A stretch of DNA of 64,000 nt from Dechloromonas sp. ZY10. Its GTDB lineage: Bacteria > Pseudomonadota > Gammaproteobacteria > Burkholderiales > Rhodocyclaceae. The notes under the pieces are model-generated. The model made no database searches. It saw only the letters and a program-made list of their open reading frames with translations, and was not told the origin of the DNA. Positions 34,101 through 43,139 of this stretch are shown here, piece by piece; within the stretch, counting starts at the first letter, position 1, and every line of letters begins with the position of its first letter. Location of the stretch: assembly GCF_041378895.1 (NCBI RefSeq), contig NZ_CP144212.1:833001-897000 (forward strand), read 5' to 3'. Made by a program: the position numbers and the translations under genes.

Positions 34101-35513
34101 TCAGCGCGGCAGCAGGAAGCTGGCTTTCTCACGCAGGGCGATTTCGGGGTTGTCGGCGGCGACAATATTGAAGTGGATGGTGTTGGCGCCACTCTTGCCG
34201 GCATCGGGTTGCACGCGCACGGCCGTATTGAACCCTTGCAGGCTGGCGGCGGCGACTTCGAATTCGCTGTTGCCGGCGATTTCGGCCCCTTCGAGGCCGT
34301 CGACCGTGATCTTGTAGCGGTGCGGGCGCTCCTCGGTATTCATGATCTGCAGCAGATAGACGTTTTCGATCCGCCCGTCGTCAGCTTCGCGGGCGAGCAC
34401 CGAGCGGTCGCGGATAACGTCGACCTTGAGCGGAATGCGGTGCACCAGGAACCAGGTGCACAGGCCGCAGATGACGACCAGGATGGCGGTATACAGCAGG
34501 ATCCGCGGGCGAACGATGTGGGCCATGATCTCCTTGCGGCTGAGGTGCTGCGCCAGCGCATTTTCGGTCGAATAGCGGATCAGGCCGCGCGGCAGCCCCA
34601 CTTTGTCCATGACCTGGTCGCAAACGTCGATACAGGCGGCGCAACCGATGCACTCATACTGCAGGCCGTTGCGGATGTCGATCCCGGTCGGGCAGACGTG
34701 TACGCACTGGCCGCAGTCCACGCAGTCGCCAAGGCCGGCGGCTTTGGGATCAACGCCTTTCTTGCGGGCACCGCGTTGCTCGCCGCGCTCCGGGTCGTAG
34801 GTGATGATCAGCGTGTCCGGGTCGAACATCACGCTCTGGAAGCGGGCGTAGGGGCACATGTACTTGCACACCTGCTCGCGCAGGAAGCCGGCCATCAGGA
34901 TCATGAAGCCGCCGTAGAAGAAGATCCAGAAGGCTTCCCAGGGGCCGAGGCTGTTGGTCAGCACGTTGTTGATCAGTTCCTTGACCGGGGTGAAGTAGCC
35001 GACCAGGGTGAAGCCGCTCCACAGGCCGAGTGCCGTCCACAGCAGGTACTTGGTACCGCGCAGAGCGAACTTGCGGCCGCTTGGCGGTGCCTTATCGAGC
35101 TTCATGCGGGCGTTGCGGTCGCCTTCGACGAGATTTTCGATCCACATGTACATCTCGGTGTACACCGTTTGCGGACAGGCGTAGCCGCAGAACAGGCGCC
35201 CGGCGACAGCGGTGACCAGGAATAGCGCGTAAGCCGAAATGATCAGCAGGGCAGCCAGATAGATCACGTCCTGTGGCCAGAAGACCAAGCCAAAAATGTA
35301 GAACTTGCGCTCGACCAGATGGAAGAGGATTGCCTGGCGGCCGTTCCATTCAAGCCACAGGCCGCCGTAAAAGAGGACCTGGGTGAACATCACCAGCGCG
35401 ATCCGCCAGTTGTCGAAGAAGCCACGCACGCTCTTGGCGTGGATTTTCTTGCGTTTCTCGTAAAACGAGACTTTGGCCGGTGCGGCCTCTTGCGGTTGGT
35501 CTGCTTGATTCAT
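34101..35513 (-). CDS. ccoG: cbb3 oxidase accessory protein CcoG (FixG/RdxA)
   Basis: A 470-residue membrane ferredoxin-like protein. It has about five TM helices with GRLFCGYACPQTVYTEMYMW near residue 110. Two [4Fe-4S] motifs, CVDCGQCVHVCPTGIDI and CIGCAACIDVCDQVM, lie around residues 260-300, and an Ig-like C-terminal domain (PF11614 type) completes it. CcoG is needed for copper handling in cbb3 oxidase maturation (it can reduce Cu(II)). Usually it is next to ccoNOQP, but here it is 15 kb away from the oxidase operon, alone, and divergent from a sigma-54 regulator gene. Confidence 0.95.
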   Translation of the reverse strand: MNQADQPQEAAPAKVSFYEKRKKIHAKSVRGFFDNWRIALVMFTQVLFYGGLWLEWNGRQAILFHLVERKFYIFGLVFWPQDVIYLAALLIISAYALFLVTAVAGRLFCGYACPQTVYTEMYMWIENLVEGDRNARMKLDKAPPSGRKFALRGTKYLLWTALGLWSGFTLVGYFTPVKELINNVLTNSLGPWEAFWIFFYGGFMILMAGFLREQVCKYMCPYARFQSVMFDPDTLIITYDPERGEQRGARKKGVDPKAAGLGDCVDCGQCVHVCPTGIDIRNGLQYECIGCAACIDVCDQVMDKVGLPRGLIRYSTENALAQHLSRKEIMAHIVRPRILLYTAILVVICGLCTWFLVHRIPLKVDVIRDRSVLAREADDGRIENVYLLQIMNTEERPHRYKITVDGLEGAEIAGNSEFEVAAASLQGFNTAVRVQPDAGKSGANTIHFNIVAADNPEIALREKASFLLPR

Positions 35514-35695
35514 CGGGGTTTTCGCTAGCCGGGTAAAGTCGGTTTATAACAAGATGCGTGCCTGTTTTGCCTAGTTCGTATGATCTATTAAAAAACAGGT
35601 GCTTGTCTGCATTGTTGCAGTTTGTTCTCGGGGAAGATCAGTGGTTTGTGTCAAAATTGGCGGCCACTGTTGGTTATTTTGTCAGGTTTGTCACC

Positions 35696-37021
35696 ATGGC
35701 CCGTTTGCTGAGCGAACTGATTTCTTTCCTTGAAGCACTGCCTGAACCGCGCATTGTGATGGATGCTGATTATCGCATTGTTGCGGCCAATGCCGCATAC
35801 ATGCGCGAATTCGGCGCCGCCGGCGGACTGGTCGGGCGCCGCTGTTACGAGGTCTCTCACCATTTCAGCGTGCCTTGCGATCAGGCCGGCGAGTCTTGCC
35901 CCCTGAAACAGAGCCTGGAGTCCGGTACGCCGCAGCGGGTGCTGCATTTGCACCATACGCCGCGTGGCGAAGAACACGTCGCGGTCGATACCACGCCGAT
36001 CCGCAATGAAGCGGGTGAAATCACCTACTTTGTCGAAACCATGTCGGTGGTTCGTCACAGCAGCAGTCGCCCGGCGGCCCAGGGGCTGGTGGGGCGCGCG
36101 CCGGCTTTTATCCGGATGCTGGAAAAGGTGATGCGGGTGGCGCACTCGGGGGCTGCGGTGTTGCTGCTGGGGGAAACCGGGACCGGCAAGGAATTGGTGG
36201 CGCACGCGATCCACGAGGCGAGCAGTCGCGAAAAGGGGCCATTCGTTCCGGTCGACTGTGCTGGCATGACCGAAACCCTCTTTGAAAGCGAGTTGTTCGG
36301 TTACGAAAAGGGCGCATTTACCGGGGCCGCCCATCGCAAGCTGGGCCTGGTTGAAGCGGCGGCCGGAGGAACCTTGTTTCTAGACGAGATCGGGGAGTTG
36401 CCTTTGTCACAGCAGGTCAAGTTGCTGCGCCTGCTGGAAACCGGGACTTACCGCCGGGTCGGCGGGCTGGATTGCCTGTCCGCTGATTTTCGCTTGGTGT
36501 GCGCAACGCATCAGGATTTGCGGGCGATGGTTGCTGAGGGGCGCTTTCGACGCGACCTGTACTTCCGGATCAACAGTTTTCCGATTCATACGCCGGCGCT
36601 GCATGAGCGCAAGGAGGATATTCCGCTGCTTGCTTCGTCGCTGCTCGAACGGGTTGATCGGCGTCCCGGTCGGCGGCTTAGCCCGGCGGCGTTGAACTGG
36701 CTGCAGGGGCGCCGTTTCGACGGCAATATTCGCGAGTTGCGCAACCTGATTGAGCGGGCATCTCTGCTGGCCGACGGCGATACGGTCGACCTCGTGCATG
36801 TCCAGGAAATGGCCGAGGATCTGCCGCTCGATCTTTCTGCGTCGGCTGGCGATGCGGCTGGCGAGTTCCGGGTCAGCGGTGTCCAGCCGCTGGCGGAACT
36901 GGAACTGGCCTACTTGCGCTGGGCCCGTCGCCAGCAGCCGGACGATACCGGTGAGCTGGCGCGGGCGTTGGGCGTCAGTCCGCGGACCTTGTACCGTAAA
37001 CTGCGGGCGGCCGGCGCTTGA
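35696..37021 (+). CDS. PAS-domain sigma-54-dependent transcriptional activator
   Basis: A 441-residue enhancer-binding protein from the ATG at 35696. The N-terminal PAS domain (about 10-125) carries a cysteine/histidine cluster: C50, H55, H56, C61 and C68 ([20 protein letters not shown]). The AAA+ domain has Walker A GETGTGKE, the sigma-54 contact loop KGAFTGA and Walker [13 protein letters not shown] Fis-type HTH ends it ([18 protein letters not shown]). The Cys cluster suggests a metal, Fe-S or redox sensor. It is divergent from ccoG with about 180 bp between starts, so a respiratory or redox role is plausible. Target genes unknown. Confidence 0.9.
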   Translation: MARLLSELISFLEALPEPRIVMDADYRIVAANAAYMREFGAAGGLVGRRCYEVSHHFSVPCDQAGESCPLKQSLESGTPQRVLHLHHTPRGEEHVAVDTTPIRNEAGEITYFVETMSVVRHSSSRPAAQGLVGRAPAFIRMLEKVMRVAHSGAAVLLLGETGTGKELVAHAIHEASSREKGPFVPVDCAGMTETLFESELFGYEKGAFTGAAHRKLGLVEAAAGGTLFLDEIGELPLSQQVKLLRLLETGTYRRVGGLDCLSADFRLVCATHQDLRAMVAEGRFRRDLYFRINSFPIHTPALHERKEDIPLLASSLLERVDRRPGRRLSPAALNWLQGRRFDGNIRELRNLIERASLLADGDTVDLVHVQEMAEDLPLDLSASAGDAAGEFRVSGVQPLAELELAYLRWARRQQPDDTGELARALGVSPRTLYRKLRAAGA

Positions 37022-37039
37022 AGTCGGGCTGTATCGGGC

Positions 37040-37501
37040 TTAGACGGTGAAACTGTCGGGCATTTGCACGGCGACGACTTCGCCGCGCGCCGTGGCGATC
37101 CCATTGGCGTAGACGGTGGCGGTGACGACAACCTTGCGGCCCTTGATTTCCTTGACCTGGCCGCGAATCTCCAGTTCGACGCCTTGCGGAGTGGGCTTCA
37201 GGTAGTCGACATGCAGCGAGCCGGTCACAAAGCGGAAGGCCGGTTCGCTGTCCATTGCCCGGTTTTCTGCGCGATACATTGCGGCGGCAGCGGTGCCGGT
37301 GCTGTGACAGTCGATTAGCGAGGCCAGCAGTCCCCCGTAGACAAAGCCGGGGATGGCCGTGTGCTCGGGGTGTGGCAGATAGCGGGTGACGCTTTCCTCA
37401 CCTTCCCAATGGGTCTTGATCTGGTGGCCGGCCTGGTTGAGGCGGCCACAGCCGTAGCAGTGGGCCACGTTGTCGGGGTAGCTGTCCTGGAAAGCTTGCA
37501 T
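37040..37501 (-). CDS. PaaI-family hotdog-fold thioesterase
   Basis: A 153-residue hotdog-fold protein. HCYGCGRLNQAGHQIK near residue 13 is a common N-terminal signature of this subgroup. The catalytic-helix region reads IPGFVYGGLLASLIDCHSTGTAAAAM, and the strand VDYLKPTPQGVELEIRGQVKEIKGRKVVV is typical of the fold. Such enzymes hydrolyse acyl-CoA thioesters; the substrate is unknown. It converges on the sigma-54 regulator with an 18-bp gap and appears monocistronic. Confidence 0.88.
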   Translation of the reverse strand: MQAFQDSYPDNVAHCYGCGRLNQAGHQIKTHWEGEESVTRYLPHPEHTAIPGFVYGGLLASLIDCHSTGTAAAAMYRAENRAMDSEPAFRFVTGSLHVDYLKPTPQGVELEIRGQVKEIKGRKVVVTATVYANGIATARGEVVAVQMPDSFTV

Positions 37502-37631
37502 GAGTGTCTCCTTATGGTTGTTGGCAGCGGCATCTTAAGCGGCCGGTGGGGCAGCTGACCATTGCCGTCTACGCCGATGATCATGCAAATTCCGCCGCCT
37601 TGGCCTTGCGGCTGCCGGCGGCGGACATTCC

Positions 37632-38306
37632 TCAGGCGCTGACCGACAGCTGGCTGGCCTGGCTGCTGCTATTGTCGTTGGGGGCGCCATGGCTGTAGGC
37701 GTGGATCAACTGCATGATTTTCTGCATGACGGCTGCTTCGCTGCCAGAGGTCGAGGTTGCAGTGCTGTCCCCGGTTGCCTTGGCGTTGCCTTGGGTCAGG
37801 GTTTCCCCGTAGGCCATCGCCTCGTCATGGTTGACCTTGCCGTCGCCGTTGCTGTCGGCCTGATCGAAGTTGTCCACAATGCTGGAGATCAGGCTGCTGC
37901 GCTGGCTGTCGCTGTTGCCGATTTCCTCTAGCTGGCTGCTTAACTGATCTTTGCTGAAGCCGCCATCCTGGCCGCCGCCGGGAGGTGGTGGCGGTCGCTG
38001 TCCCGATACGCCCTGGCCGGCCATTGCCTGCTGCATCCGCATCTGGCCGAACTGGCTGTCGAGCTCGTCCCGCAGTTTGCTCAGTGCGGATGAAAACTCG
38101 TTTTCGCTGACCTTGCCGTCGCTGTCGCCGTCGAGTGCGGCAAAGACGTCGTCGATGCCCGAACTGCTGGTATCGCTGCTGCTGTTGCCGATCTTGCTGA
38201 AAGCATTGGCCAGGTCGGTCTTTTCCAGATAGCCCTGCTGTTTAGTGTCAAGGCGGGCAAACATCCGGCTCGCCATGCTGTTTTGGTGACCAATTCCATT
38301 GATCAT
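37632..38306 (-). CDS. EF-hand calcium-binding protein (XopAW-like)
   Basis: A 224-residue soluble protein with no signal peptide. Three EF-hand loops are visible: a weak one (FARLDTKQQGYLEKTDL), a canonical one (LDGDSDGKVSENEF) and a second canonical one (ADSNGDGKVNHDEA). A proline/glycine linker, RPPPPPGGGQDGG, separates the pairs, and the C terminus is Ser/Thr rich. The arrangement resembles XopAW-like calcium-binding proteins, which are widespread outside plant pathogens; secretion is not implied. ATG at 38306 with AAGGAG six bases upstream. It is divergent from a two-component system, which may respond to calcium or metals. Confidence 0.87.
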   Translation of the reverse strand: MINGIGHQNSMASRMFARLDTKQQGYLEKTDLANAFSKIGNSSSDTSSSGIDDVFAALDGDSDGKVSENEFSSALSKLRDELDSQFGQMRMQQAMAGQGVSGQRPPPPPGGGQDGGFSKDQLSSQLEEIGNSDSQRSSLISSIVDNFDQADSNGDGKVNHDEAMAYGETLTQGNAKATGDSTATSTSGSEAAVMQKIMQLIHAYSHGAPNDNSSSQASQLSVSA

Positions 38307-38603
38307 GATGGACTCCTTGCTTGGTTAGGTGGGGTTGGTGCCCCGGGCTGTTTGAGCAAGTTATCGGCCTGAATCGAATCGAATTGGCGGTGTTTTCAGT
38401 TAAGAAAAGTAAAGTTTTGTCAGCTGTTGGACCTGGTGTACAAGGCTGCTTGCAGAAAACTGCGATTTTTGGACGTTGACCGTGAAAGTTGTCTGCGTCC
38501 CGGCAGGATTTGCCGTCGGGTGGCGTAAAGAAGTGTAAAGGGGCGTAAGGCTTGCCCGGGTTTGGCTATCATCGGCAGCGATGGTGCCGGAGAAAGGGCT
38601 TTG

Positions 38604-39284
38604 ATGGATGTATTGCTGATCGACGACGATGCTGCGCTGACCGGCCTGTTGGCCGACTATTTGCGGCTGGATGGATTTGCCGTGGGGGTGGCGAATGATC
38701 CGGCGACGGGGGTGCAGGCTGCGCTTTCGGGGCGCTACGCGATTGCGGTGCTGGACGTGATGATGCCGGGGCTCTCCGGGGTCGAGGTGCTGCGCCAGAT
38801 TCGTGCGGCCGGGGATCTGCCGGTGCTGATGCTGACCGCTCGTGGCGATGATCTTGACCGGATTCTTGGGCTGGAGCTGGGGGCTGACGATTATGTGGCC
38901 AAGCCATGTCAGCCGCGAGAACTGGCTGCCCGTTTGCGTGCGATCCTGCGTCGGACGGGGCGCTCGGCAGAGGCGGCGGATGGCGCTCTGGTCATTGGTG
39001 CGCTGTGCATCCGGCCGGCGCAGCGGGTGGTCGAGTGGCAGGGCGAGCGGGTGGCCTTGACCAGTAGCGAGTTCAGCTTGTTATTGAGCCTGGCACGGCA
39101 GCCTGGTATTCCGGTAAGCAAGGAGGTTCTGGCGCAGGAGGGGTTGGGCCGTCCGCTGGCGCGTTTCGATCGTAGTGTCGATGTGCACCTGTCGAGTATC
39201 CGACAAAAGCTGGGGGTGCTGCCGGACGGCCGCTCCTGCATTCAAACGGTTTATCGCCGTGGTTATCAATTGATCCGGGAGTAA
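38604..39284 (+). CDS. OmpR-family response regulator
   Basis: A 226-residue regulator. The receiver (1-115) has acidic pocket LLIDDDAAL, phosphoacceptor Asp in VLDVMMPGLSG and Lys in VAKPCQPRE. The C-terminal winged helix (130-225) contains LTSSEFSLLLSLARQPG and RSVDVHLSSIRQKLG, typical of CpxR/OmpR-type DNA binding. I chose the ATG at 38604 after GGAGAAAGGG. The stop is 2 bp before the kinase start, so the two genes form one operon, divergent from the EF-hand gene across about 297 bp. Confidence 0.94.
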   Translation: MDVLLIDDDAALTGLLADYLRLDGFAVGVANDPATGVQAALSGRYAIAVLDVMMPGLSGVEVLRQIRAAGDLPVLMLTARGDDLDRILGLELGADDYVAKPCQPRELAARLRAILRRTGRSAEAADGALVIGALCIRPAQRVVEWQGERVALTSSEFSLLLSLARQPGIPVSKEVLAQEGLGRPLARFDRSVDVHLSSIRQKLGVLPDGRSCIQTVYRRGYQLIRE

Positions 39285-39286
39285 AG

Positions 39287-40411
39287 GTGGGGCGCTTGTT
39301 CTGGCGGTTTTTCCTGATCGTCTGGCTGGCGCAACTGGCCGCCGTCCTCGGAACCGGGGTTGTTTTCTGGCTGGAGCACCGCAGCCATCTTCATCCGCCG
39401 CCTGTGGGGCCCGGCGGGCCTCGCGTCGAATGGCCGGGCCCGCCGCCGGGGCCACCGCCGGAGCGGCGGCCGGGGCGTTCGCCCGGAGACTTTCATGTGC
39501 CGCTGGTGCCCGCGCTACTCGGTTTTGTTGCCAGTCTGGTGTGTGCCGGCGGTTTGGCCTGGTCGGTGGCCCGTCCTTTGCGGGCGATACGGAAAACCGT
39601 CGCCGAGGTTGCCTCCGGCAATCTCGACGCGCGCGTGGGTGCAGCGATGCGCGGGAGAAATGACGAATTGGCCGAGCTTGGGCGTGATCTTGACTGTATG
39701 GCCGGACGGCTGCAGGGGCTGGTACTCGGGCAGCGGCGATTGTTGCACGATGTCTCGCATGAAATGCGCTCGCCCTTGGCCCGATTGCAGGCAGCAATCG
39801 GCCTGGCCAGGCAGCAGCCGGAGCGGGCGGCGGAGTTGCTGGAGCGGATTGAGCGTGAGGGGGAGCGGCTCGATGTTCTGGTTGGCGAAGTGCTGGCGTT
39901 GGCACGGGCTGAGGCCGGTGCAGCCAGGGCGGAGACATTCAATCTTGGCGAACTGCTCCGGCAATTGGTCGATGATGCCAGTTTTGAGGGATGCGCGCGC
40001 CAGGTCGAGGTCAGCTTGCGTTGCCCGGAAGGGTTGTGGGTCAAAGCTTCGCCCGAGTTGTTGCAGGCGGCCATCGATAATGTGGTGCGCAACGGGTTGC
40101 GCTTTTCGCCGGTTGGCGGTTGCCTGGCTTTGTCTTGCGAACGGCAGGGGGGACGGTTGAGCTTGCAGATTGCCGATCAGGGGCCAGGGGTTTCCGAGGA
40201 TTTGTTGCCGCACATTTTTTCGCCCTTTGTTCGTGCCGATACGGGTGCCATGGATGGCTATGGCCTTGGTTTGGCGATTGCCCGGCGCGCGGTTGAGGCG
40301 GCGGGCGGCGAAGTGTTCGCTGCCAACCGGGAGGAGGGCGGGCTGTGTGTCACCCTGTTCCTCCCTGAGGCCATGCCGCCTCAGCCGGAAAGTGCCGGGT
40401 TGAGCGTGTAG
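39287..40411 (+). CDS. Two-component sensor histidine kinase (CpxA-like)
   Basis: A 374-residue kinase with a GTG start at 39287. TM1 (about 5-28) and TM2 (about 78-98) flank a short, very proline-rich periplasmic loop of about 45 residues, too short for a usual ligand-binding fold. A HAMP domain follows (RPLRAIRKTVAEVASGNLDAR), then HisKA with LLHDVSHEMRSPLARLQ and HATPase with IADQGPGVSEDLL and GYGLGLAIARRAVE. It is paired with the preceding regulator. The nearby EF-hand gene makes a metal or envelope signal possible. Confidence 0.93.
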   Translation: MGRLFWRFFLIVWLAQLAAVLGTGVVFWLEHRSHLHPPPVGPGGPRVEWPGPPPGPPPERRPGRSPGDFHVPLVPALLGFVASLVCAGGLAWSVARPLRAIRKTVAEVASGNLDARVGAAMRGRNDELAELGRDLDCMAGRLQGLVLGQRRLLHDVSHEMRSPLARLQAAIGLARQQPERAAELLERIEREGERLDVLVGEVLALARAEAGAARAETFNLGELLRQLVDDASFEGCARQVEVSLRCPEGLWVKASPELLQAAIDNVVRNGLRFSPVGGCLALSCERQGGRLSLQIADQGPGVSEDLLPHIFSPFVRADTGAMDGYGLGLAIARRAVEAAGGEVFAANREEGGLCVTLFLPEAMPPQPESAGLSV

Positions 40412-41010
40412 GTTCCGTGCAGGCGGGCTTCCGCCAGGATGTGGCCGGTCATTGCATTGCGCACTTCCGGGCCGCCAAATCTGCCCGATACCGGCAGTTT
40501 TTCGATATCCAGCGCGTAGACCGTGAAAATGTAGCGATGGACGATTTCGTCGTTCCACGGGGGGCAGGGGCCGTCGTAACCGTAGTAGTCGCCGCGCATG
40601 TCGTTGTCGCCGGCAAACCAGTCGGTGTAGTTGTTGATTCCCTGGCGAGCGCCGTGCCCGGCCTGTGGTCCAGGTTTGCCGCGTGGGGTTACGGTGCTGC
40701 TGAACTCTCCCTCGGCGATGTTATTGATGCTGGCCGGAAGGTCGATCAGGACCCAGTGAAAGAAATCCACGCGCGGCAGCGTTGCCGGTACCGTCCGGCC
40801 TTCCTGGTTAACGTCGTCGCCCTGGCTGGGTACATCGGGGTCGTGGCAGAGAACGACAAATGAGCGAGTGCCGGCCGGCGCATCGTGCCAACTGAGTTGC
40901 GGATTGCGGTTTTTGCCCAGACAGACGTGACGGGTCGGATCGGGCAGGCAGAAAGCATGGTCGCCGGCAATGCGGGCGCCGTCGGCGAAACTGCTGCTGG
41001 TGACGTGCAT
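40381..41010 (-). CDS. YbhB/YbcL-family (PEBP-like) protein
   Basis: A 209-residue protein of the phosphatidylethanolamine-binding / Raf-kinase-inhibitor-like family. NPQLSWHDAPAGTRSFVVLCHDPD is the conserved pocket strand, followed by HWVLIDLPAS and GYDGPCPPWNDEIVHRYIFTVYAL, with the GPCPP and HRY motifs. The bacterial role is poorly defined. I chose the ATG at 41010, preceded by AGGAGACACC; the frame runs further but without family similarity. The last codons overlap the end of the convergent kinase gene by about 30 bp. Confidence 0.9.
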   Translation of the reverse strand: MHVTSSSFADGARIAGDHAFCLPDPTRHVCLGKNRNPQLSWHDAPAGTRSFVVLCHDPDVPSQGDDVNQEGRTVPATLPRVDFFHWVLIDLPASINNIAEGEFSSTVTPRGKPGPQAGHGARQGINNYTDWFAGDNDMRGDYYGYDGPCPPWNDEIVHRYIFTVYALDIEKLPVSGRFGGPEVRNAMTGHILAEARLHGTYTLNPALSG

Positions 41011-41042
41011 GATGGTGTCTCCTCCTGTTTGTTGGTTCTGTG

Positions 41043-42593
41043 TCAGGTGCTGGCGCGGCGCCGGAAATCCCTGGGGCGGAAGCCGAGTAGCCACAGTGTA
41101 GCGAAATAGCTGGCTGCGCCAAGGGGGGCAAGCCAGGCGAGGTGGATGGCCCGCTGCCACAGGTGGCCCTGCAGCCAGTCGGCTTCGCGGCCCATGCCCA
41201 GCCACAGGGTGGTTGCCATGGCTGCCAGGGCGAGCATCAGCTTGAGCATGAAGCGGTCCCAGCCTGGTTGCGGCACATAGATTCCGCTTTGCCGCAAGCC
41301 GCGGTAAAGAAGGGTTGCGTTCAGGCAGGCGGCCAGGCCAATCGAAAGCGCCAGCCCGGCGTGAGCGATCCAGCCGACCAACGCCAGGTTCATGGCCTGG
41401 GTTGCAGCCAGCGAAATCAATGCGATCCGGACCGGGGTGCGGACGTTTTGCTGGGCATAGAAACCCGGGGCGAGGACTTTAACCAGAATCAGGCCGGTCA
41501 GTCCGACGCTATATGCAACCAGGGCCTCGCGAGTGCGCAGCACATCGTCGGCGGAAAAGGCGCCGTGCTGGAACAGGGTCGCCAGCAACGGTACGCCAAG
41601 AATGGCCAGGGCGACCGAGGCCGGTGCCGCCAGCAGCAGGGTCAGGCGCAAGCCCCAGTCGAGCAGTTTCGCATATTCGCTGCGATCACCGCTGGCGTGG
41701 CAGCGCGATAGCGAGGGCAGCAGGATGGTGCCGAGGGCAGCCCCGAGCAGGCCGGCGGGGAACTCCATCAGGCGGTCGGCGTAATACAGCCAGGAGACAC
41801 TGCCGCTACTTAAAAAAGAGGCAAAAACGGTGTTGATGATCAAGCTGATCTGGGAAACAGAGACTCCGACCAGAGCCGGGCCCATCAGGCCGGCTATGCG
41901 TCGGACTCCGGGATCGGCCCAGGCTGCGCGCCAGTCGAGGCGGGGCCGTGGCAGGAGGGCGATCTGCTTCAGGGCCGGAATTTGCAGTCCCAGTTGCAGG
42001 GCGCCGCCGATGAAGACCGCCCAGCCCAGAGCCAGGATGGGTGGGTCGAAGTAAGGGGCGGCAAACAGCGCCATGCCAATGAACGCAAGATTGAGCAGAA
42101 CTGGCGTAAAGGCGGGAACGGCGAAGCGGCTCCAGGTGTTGAGAATGCCTCCGGCCAGCGCGACCAGGGACATGAAGAAAATATAGGGAAAGGTGATTCG
42201 GGTCAGGCTGACGGTCAGTTCGAATTTGCTGGCATCGGCGCTGAAGCCAGGAGCGGATAGCCAGACCAGCAGCGGGGCCGTGGCCATCCCGATCACCGTC
42301 AGGATGCATAACGCGAAAACCAGCAGGGTGGCGACGTGATCGACCAGGTGGCGGGTTTCTTCGTCGCCGCGCTGGTTCTTGTACTCGCCCAAGATTGGCA
42401 CGAAAGCCTGTGAAAATGCGCCCTCGGCAAACATCCGGCGGAGCAGGTTGGGGAGCTTGAACGCGACAAAAAAAGCATCCGTTGCAGGGCCTGCGCCAAA
42501 GGCTCGGGCGATCACGAAGTCGCGAACGAAGCCGAGAATACGGGAGAGCAGGGTCATGCCGCTGACTGTAACCAGGGTGCGCAAGAGATTCAT
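41043..42593 (-). CDS. murJ: Lipid II flippase MurJ (MviN)
   Basis: A 516-residue multi-pass membrane protein of the MOP superfamily. The N-terminal motif [33 protein letters not shown] covers the conserved Arg and Asp residues of MurJ. Later signatures include [15 protein letters not shown] and [18 protein letters not shown]. It flips lipid-linked peptidoglycan precursor across the inner membrane. The ATG is at 42593. It is divergent from the tRNA genes and 32 bp upstream of the PEBP-like gene on the same strand. Confidence 0.96.
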   Translation of the reverse strand: MNLLRTLVTVSGMTLLSRILGFVRDFVIARAFGAGPATDAFFVAFKLPNLLRRMFAEGAFSQAFVPILGEYKNQRGDEETRHLVDHVATLLVFALCILTVIGMATAPLLVWLSAPGFSADASKFELTVSLTRITFPYIFFMSLVALAGGILNTWSRFAVPAFTPVLLNLAFIGMALFAAPYFDPPILALGWAVFIGGALQLGLQIPALKQIALLPRPRLDWRAAWADPGVRRIAGLMGPALVGVSVSQISLIINTVFASFLSSGSVSWLYYADRLMEFPAGLLGAALGTILLPSLSRCHASGDRSEYAKLLDWGLRLTLLLAAPASVALAILGVPLLATLFQHGAFSADDVLRTREALVAYSVGLTGLILVKVLAPGFYAQQNVRTPVRIALISLAATQAMNLALVGWIAHAGLALSIGLAACLNATLLYRGLRQSGIYVPQPGWDRFMLKLMLALAAMATTLWLGMGREADWLQGHLWQRAIHLAWLAPLGAASYFATLWLLGFRPRDFRRRAST

Positions 42594-42607
42594 ACTGGTG
42601 AGGAGGC

Positions 42608-42637
42608 TTGCCTGCCGGAAGAAACAAAAGCTATAAT
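42608..42637 (+). promoter_or_regulatory. Sigma-70 promoter of the tRNA genes
   Basis: TTGCCT at 42608-42613 and a perfect TATAAT at 42632-42637 are separated by 18 bp, about 40 bp before tRNA-Thr. A GC-rich stretch follows the -10 box after a few bases. Confidence 0.7.
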
Positions 42638-42680
42638 TCTAATCTCTGTTGGGTGCCGGTGCTCCGGTCCTTTCGGTGTT

Positions 42681-42756
<76 letters not shown>

Positions 42757-42834
42757 AAAACTCTGCAGCCCGCTTGTCAATGGGCTTGCTTGGGGGCTTC
42801 ATATCCTCCACGCCTTTCAGTTTGCCCGCATAGC

Positions 42835-42911
42835 GCGTCCCTAGCTCAGTTGGTTAGAGCGCCACGTTGACATCGTGGAGGTCAGCGGTTCGATTCCGTT
42901 GGGACGCACCA
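42835..42911 (+). tRNA. tRNA-Val (anticodon GAC)
   Basis: A 77-nt cloverleaf with encoded CCA. Acceptor GCGTCCC/GGGACGC, anticodon stem CCACG/CGTGG with loop TTGACAT (anticodon GAC), and T loop GTTCGATTC. It reads GTC/GTT codons and is probably cotranscribed with tRNA-Thr, 78 bp upstream. Confidence 0.97.
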
Positions 42912-43029
42912 TTTTCCCTCTGCCGGCAGTGCGTTGGTCTTCTCTTGGCAACTGCGCTGGTCTTGTAGTTGTGAGCTTTTGTCAAATTTGGCAATTGCAT
43001 TATTCTGATTCATTTGGAATAATGCCGGC

Positions 43030-43134
43030 ATGCTTGATCTTCTCGTGTATTTCATTTTGCCCTTGGGCCTGTTGCTGGCAGCGCTGTTTGCGTTGGCCGG
43101 GCATTGGCCGTCGCGTGGAAAACCGCATTCCTGA
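43030..43134 (+). CDS. Possible 34-residue single-pass membrane peptide
   Basis: An ATG at 43030 opens MLDLLVYFILPLGLLLAALF and stops after a basic tail (WPSRGKPHS), giving one clear transmembrane helix with a positive C terminus. It lies between tRNA-Val and the end of a hybrid kinase gene, which it approaches convergently with a 5-bp gap. No good ribosome-binding site is seen. The composition is what a real small membrane protein would have, but chance cannot be excluded. Confidence 0.35.
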   Translation: MLDLLVYFILPLGLLLAALFALAGHWPSRGKPHS

Positions 43135-43139
43135 TGCAG

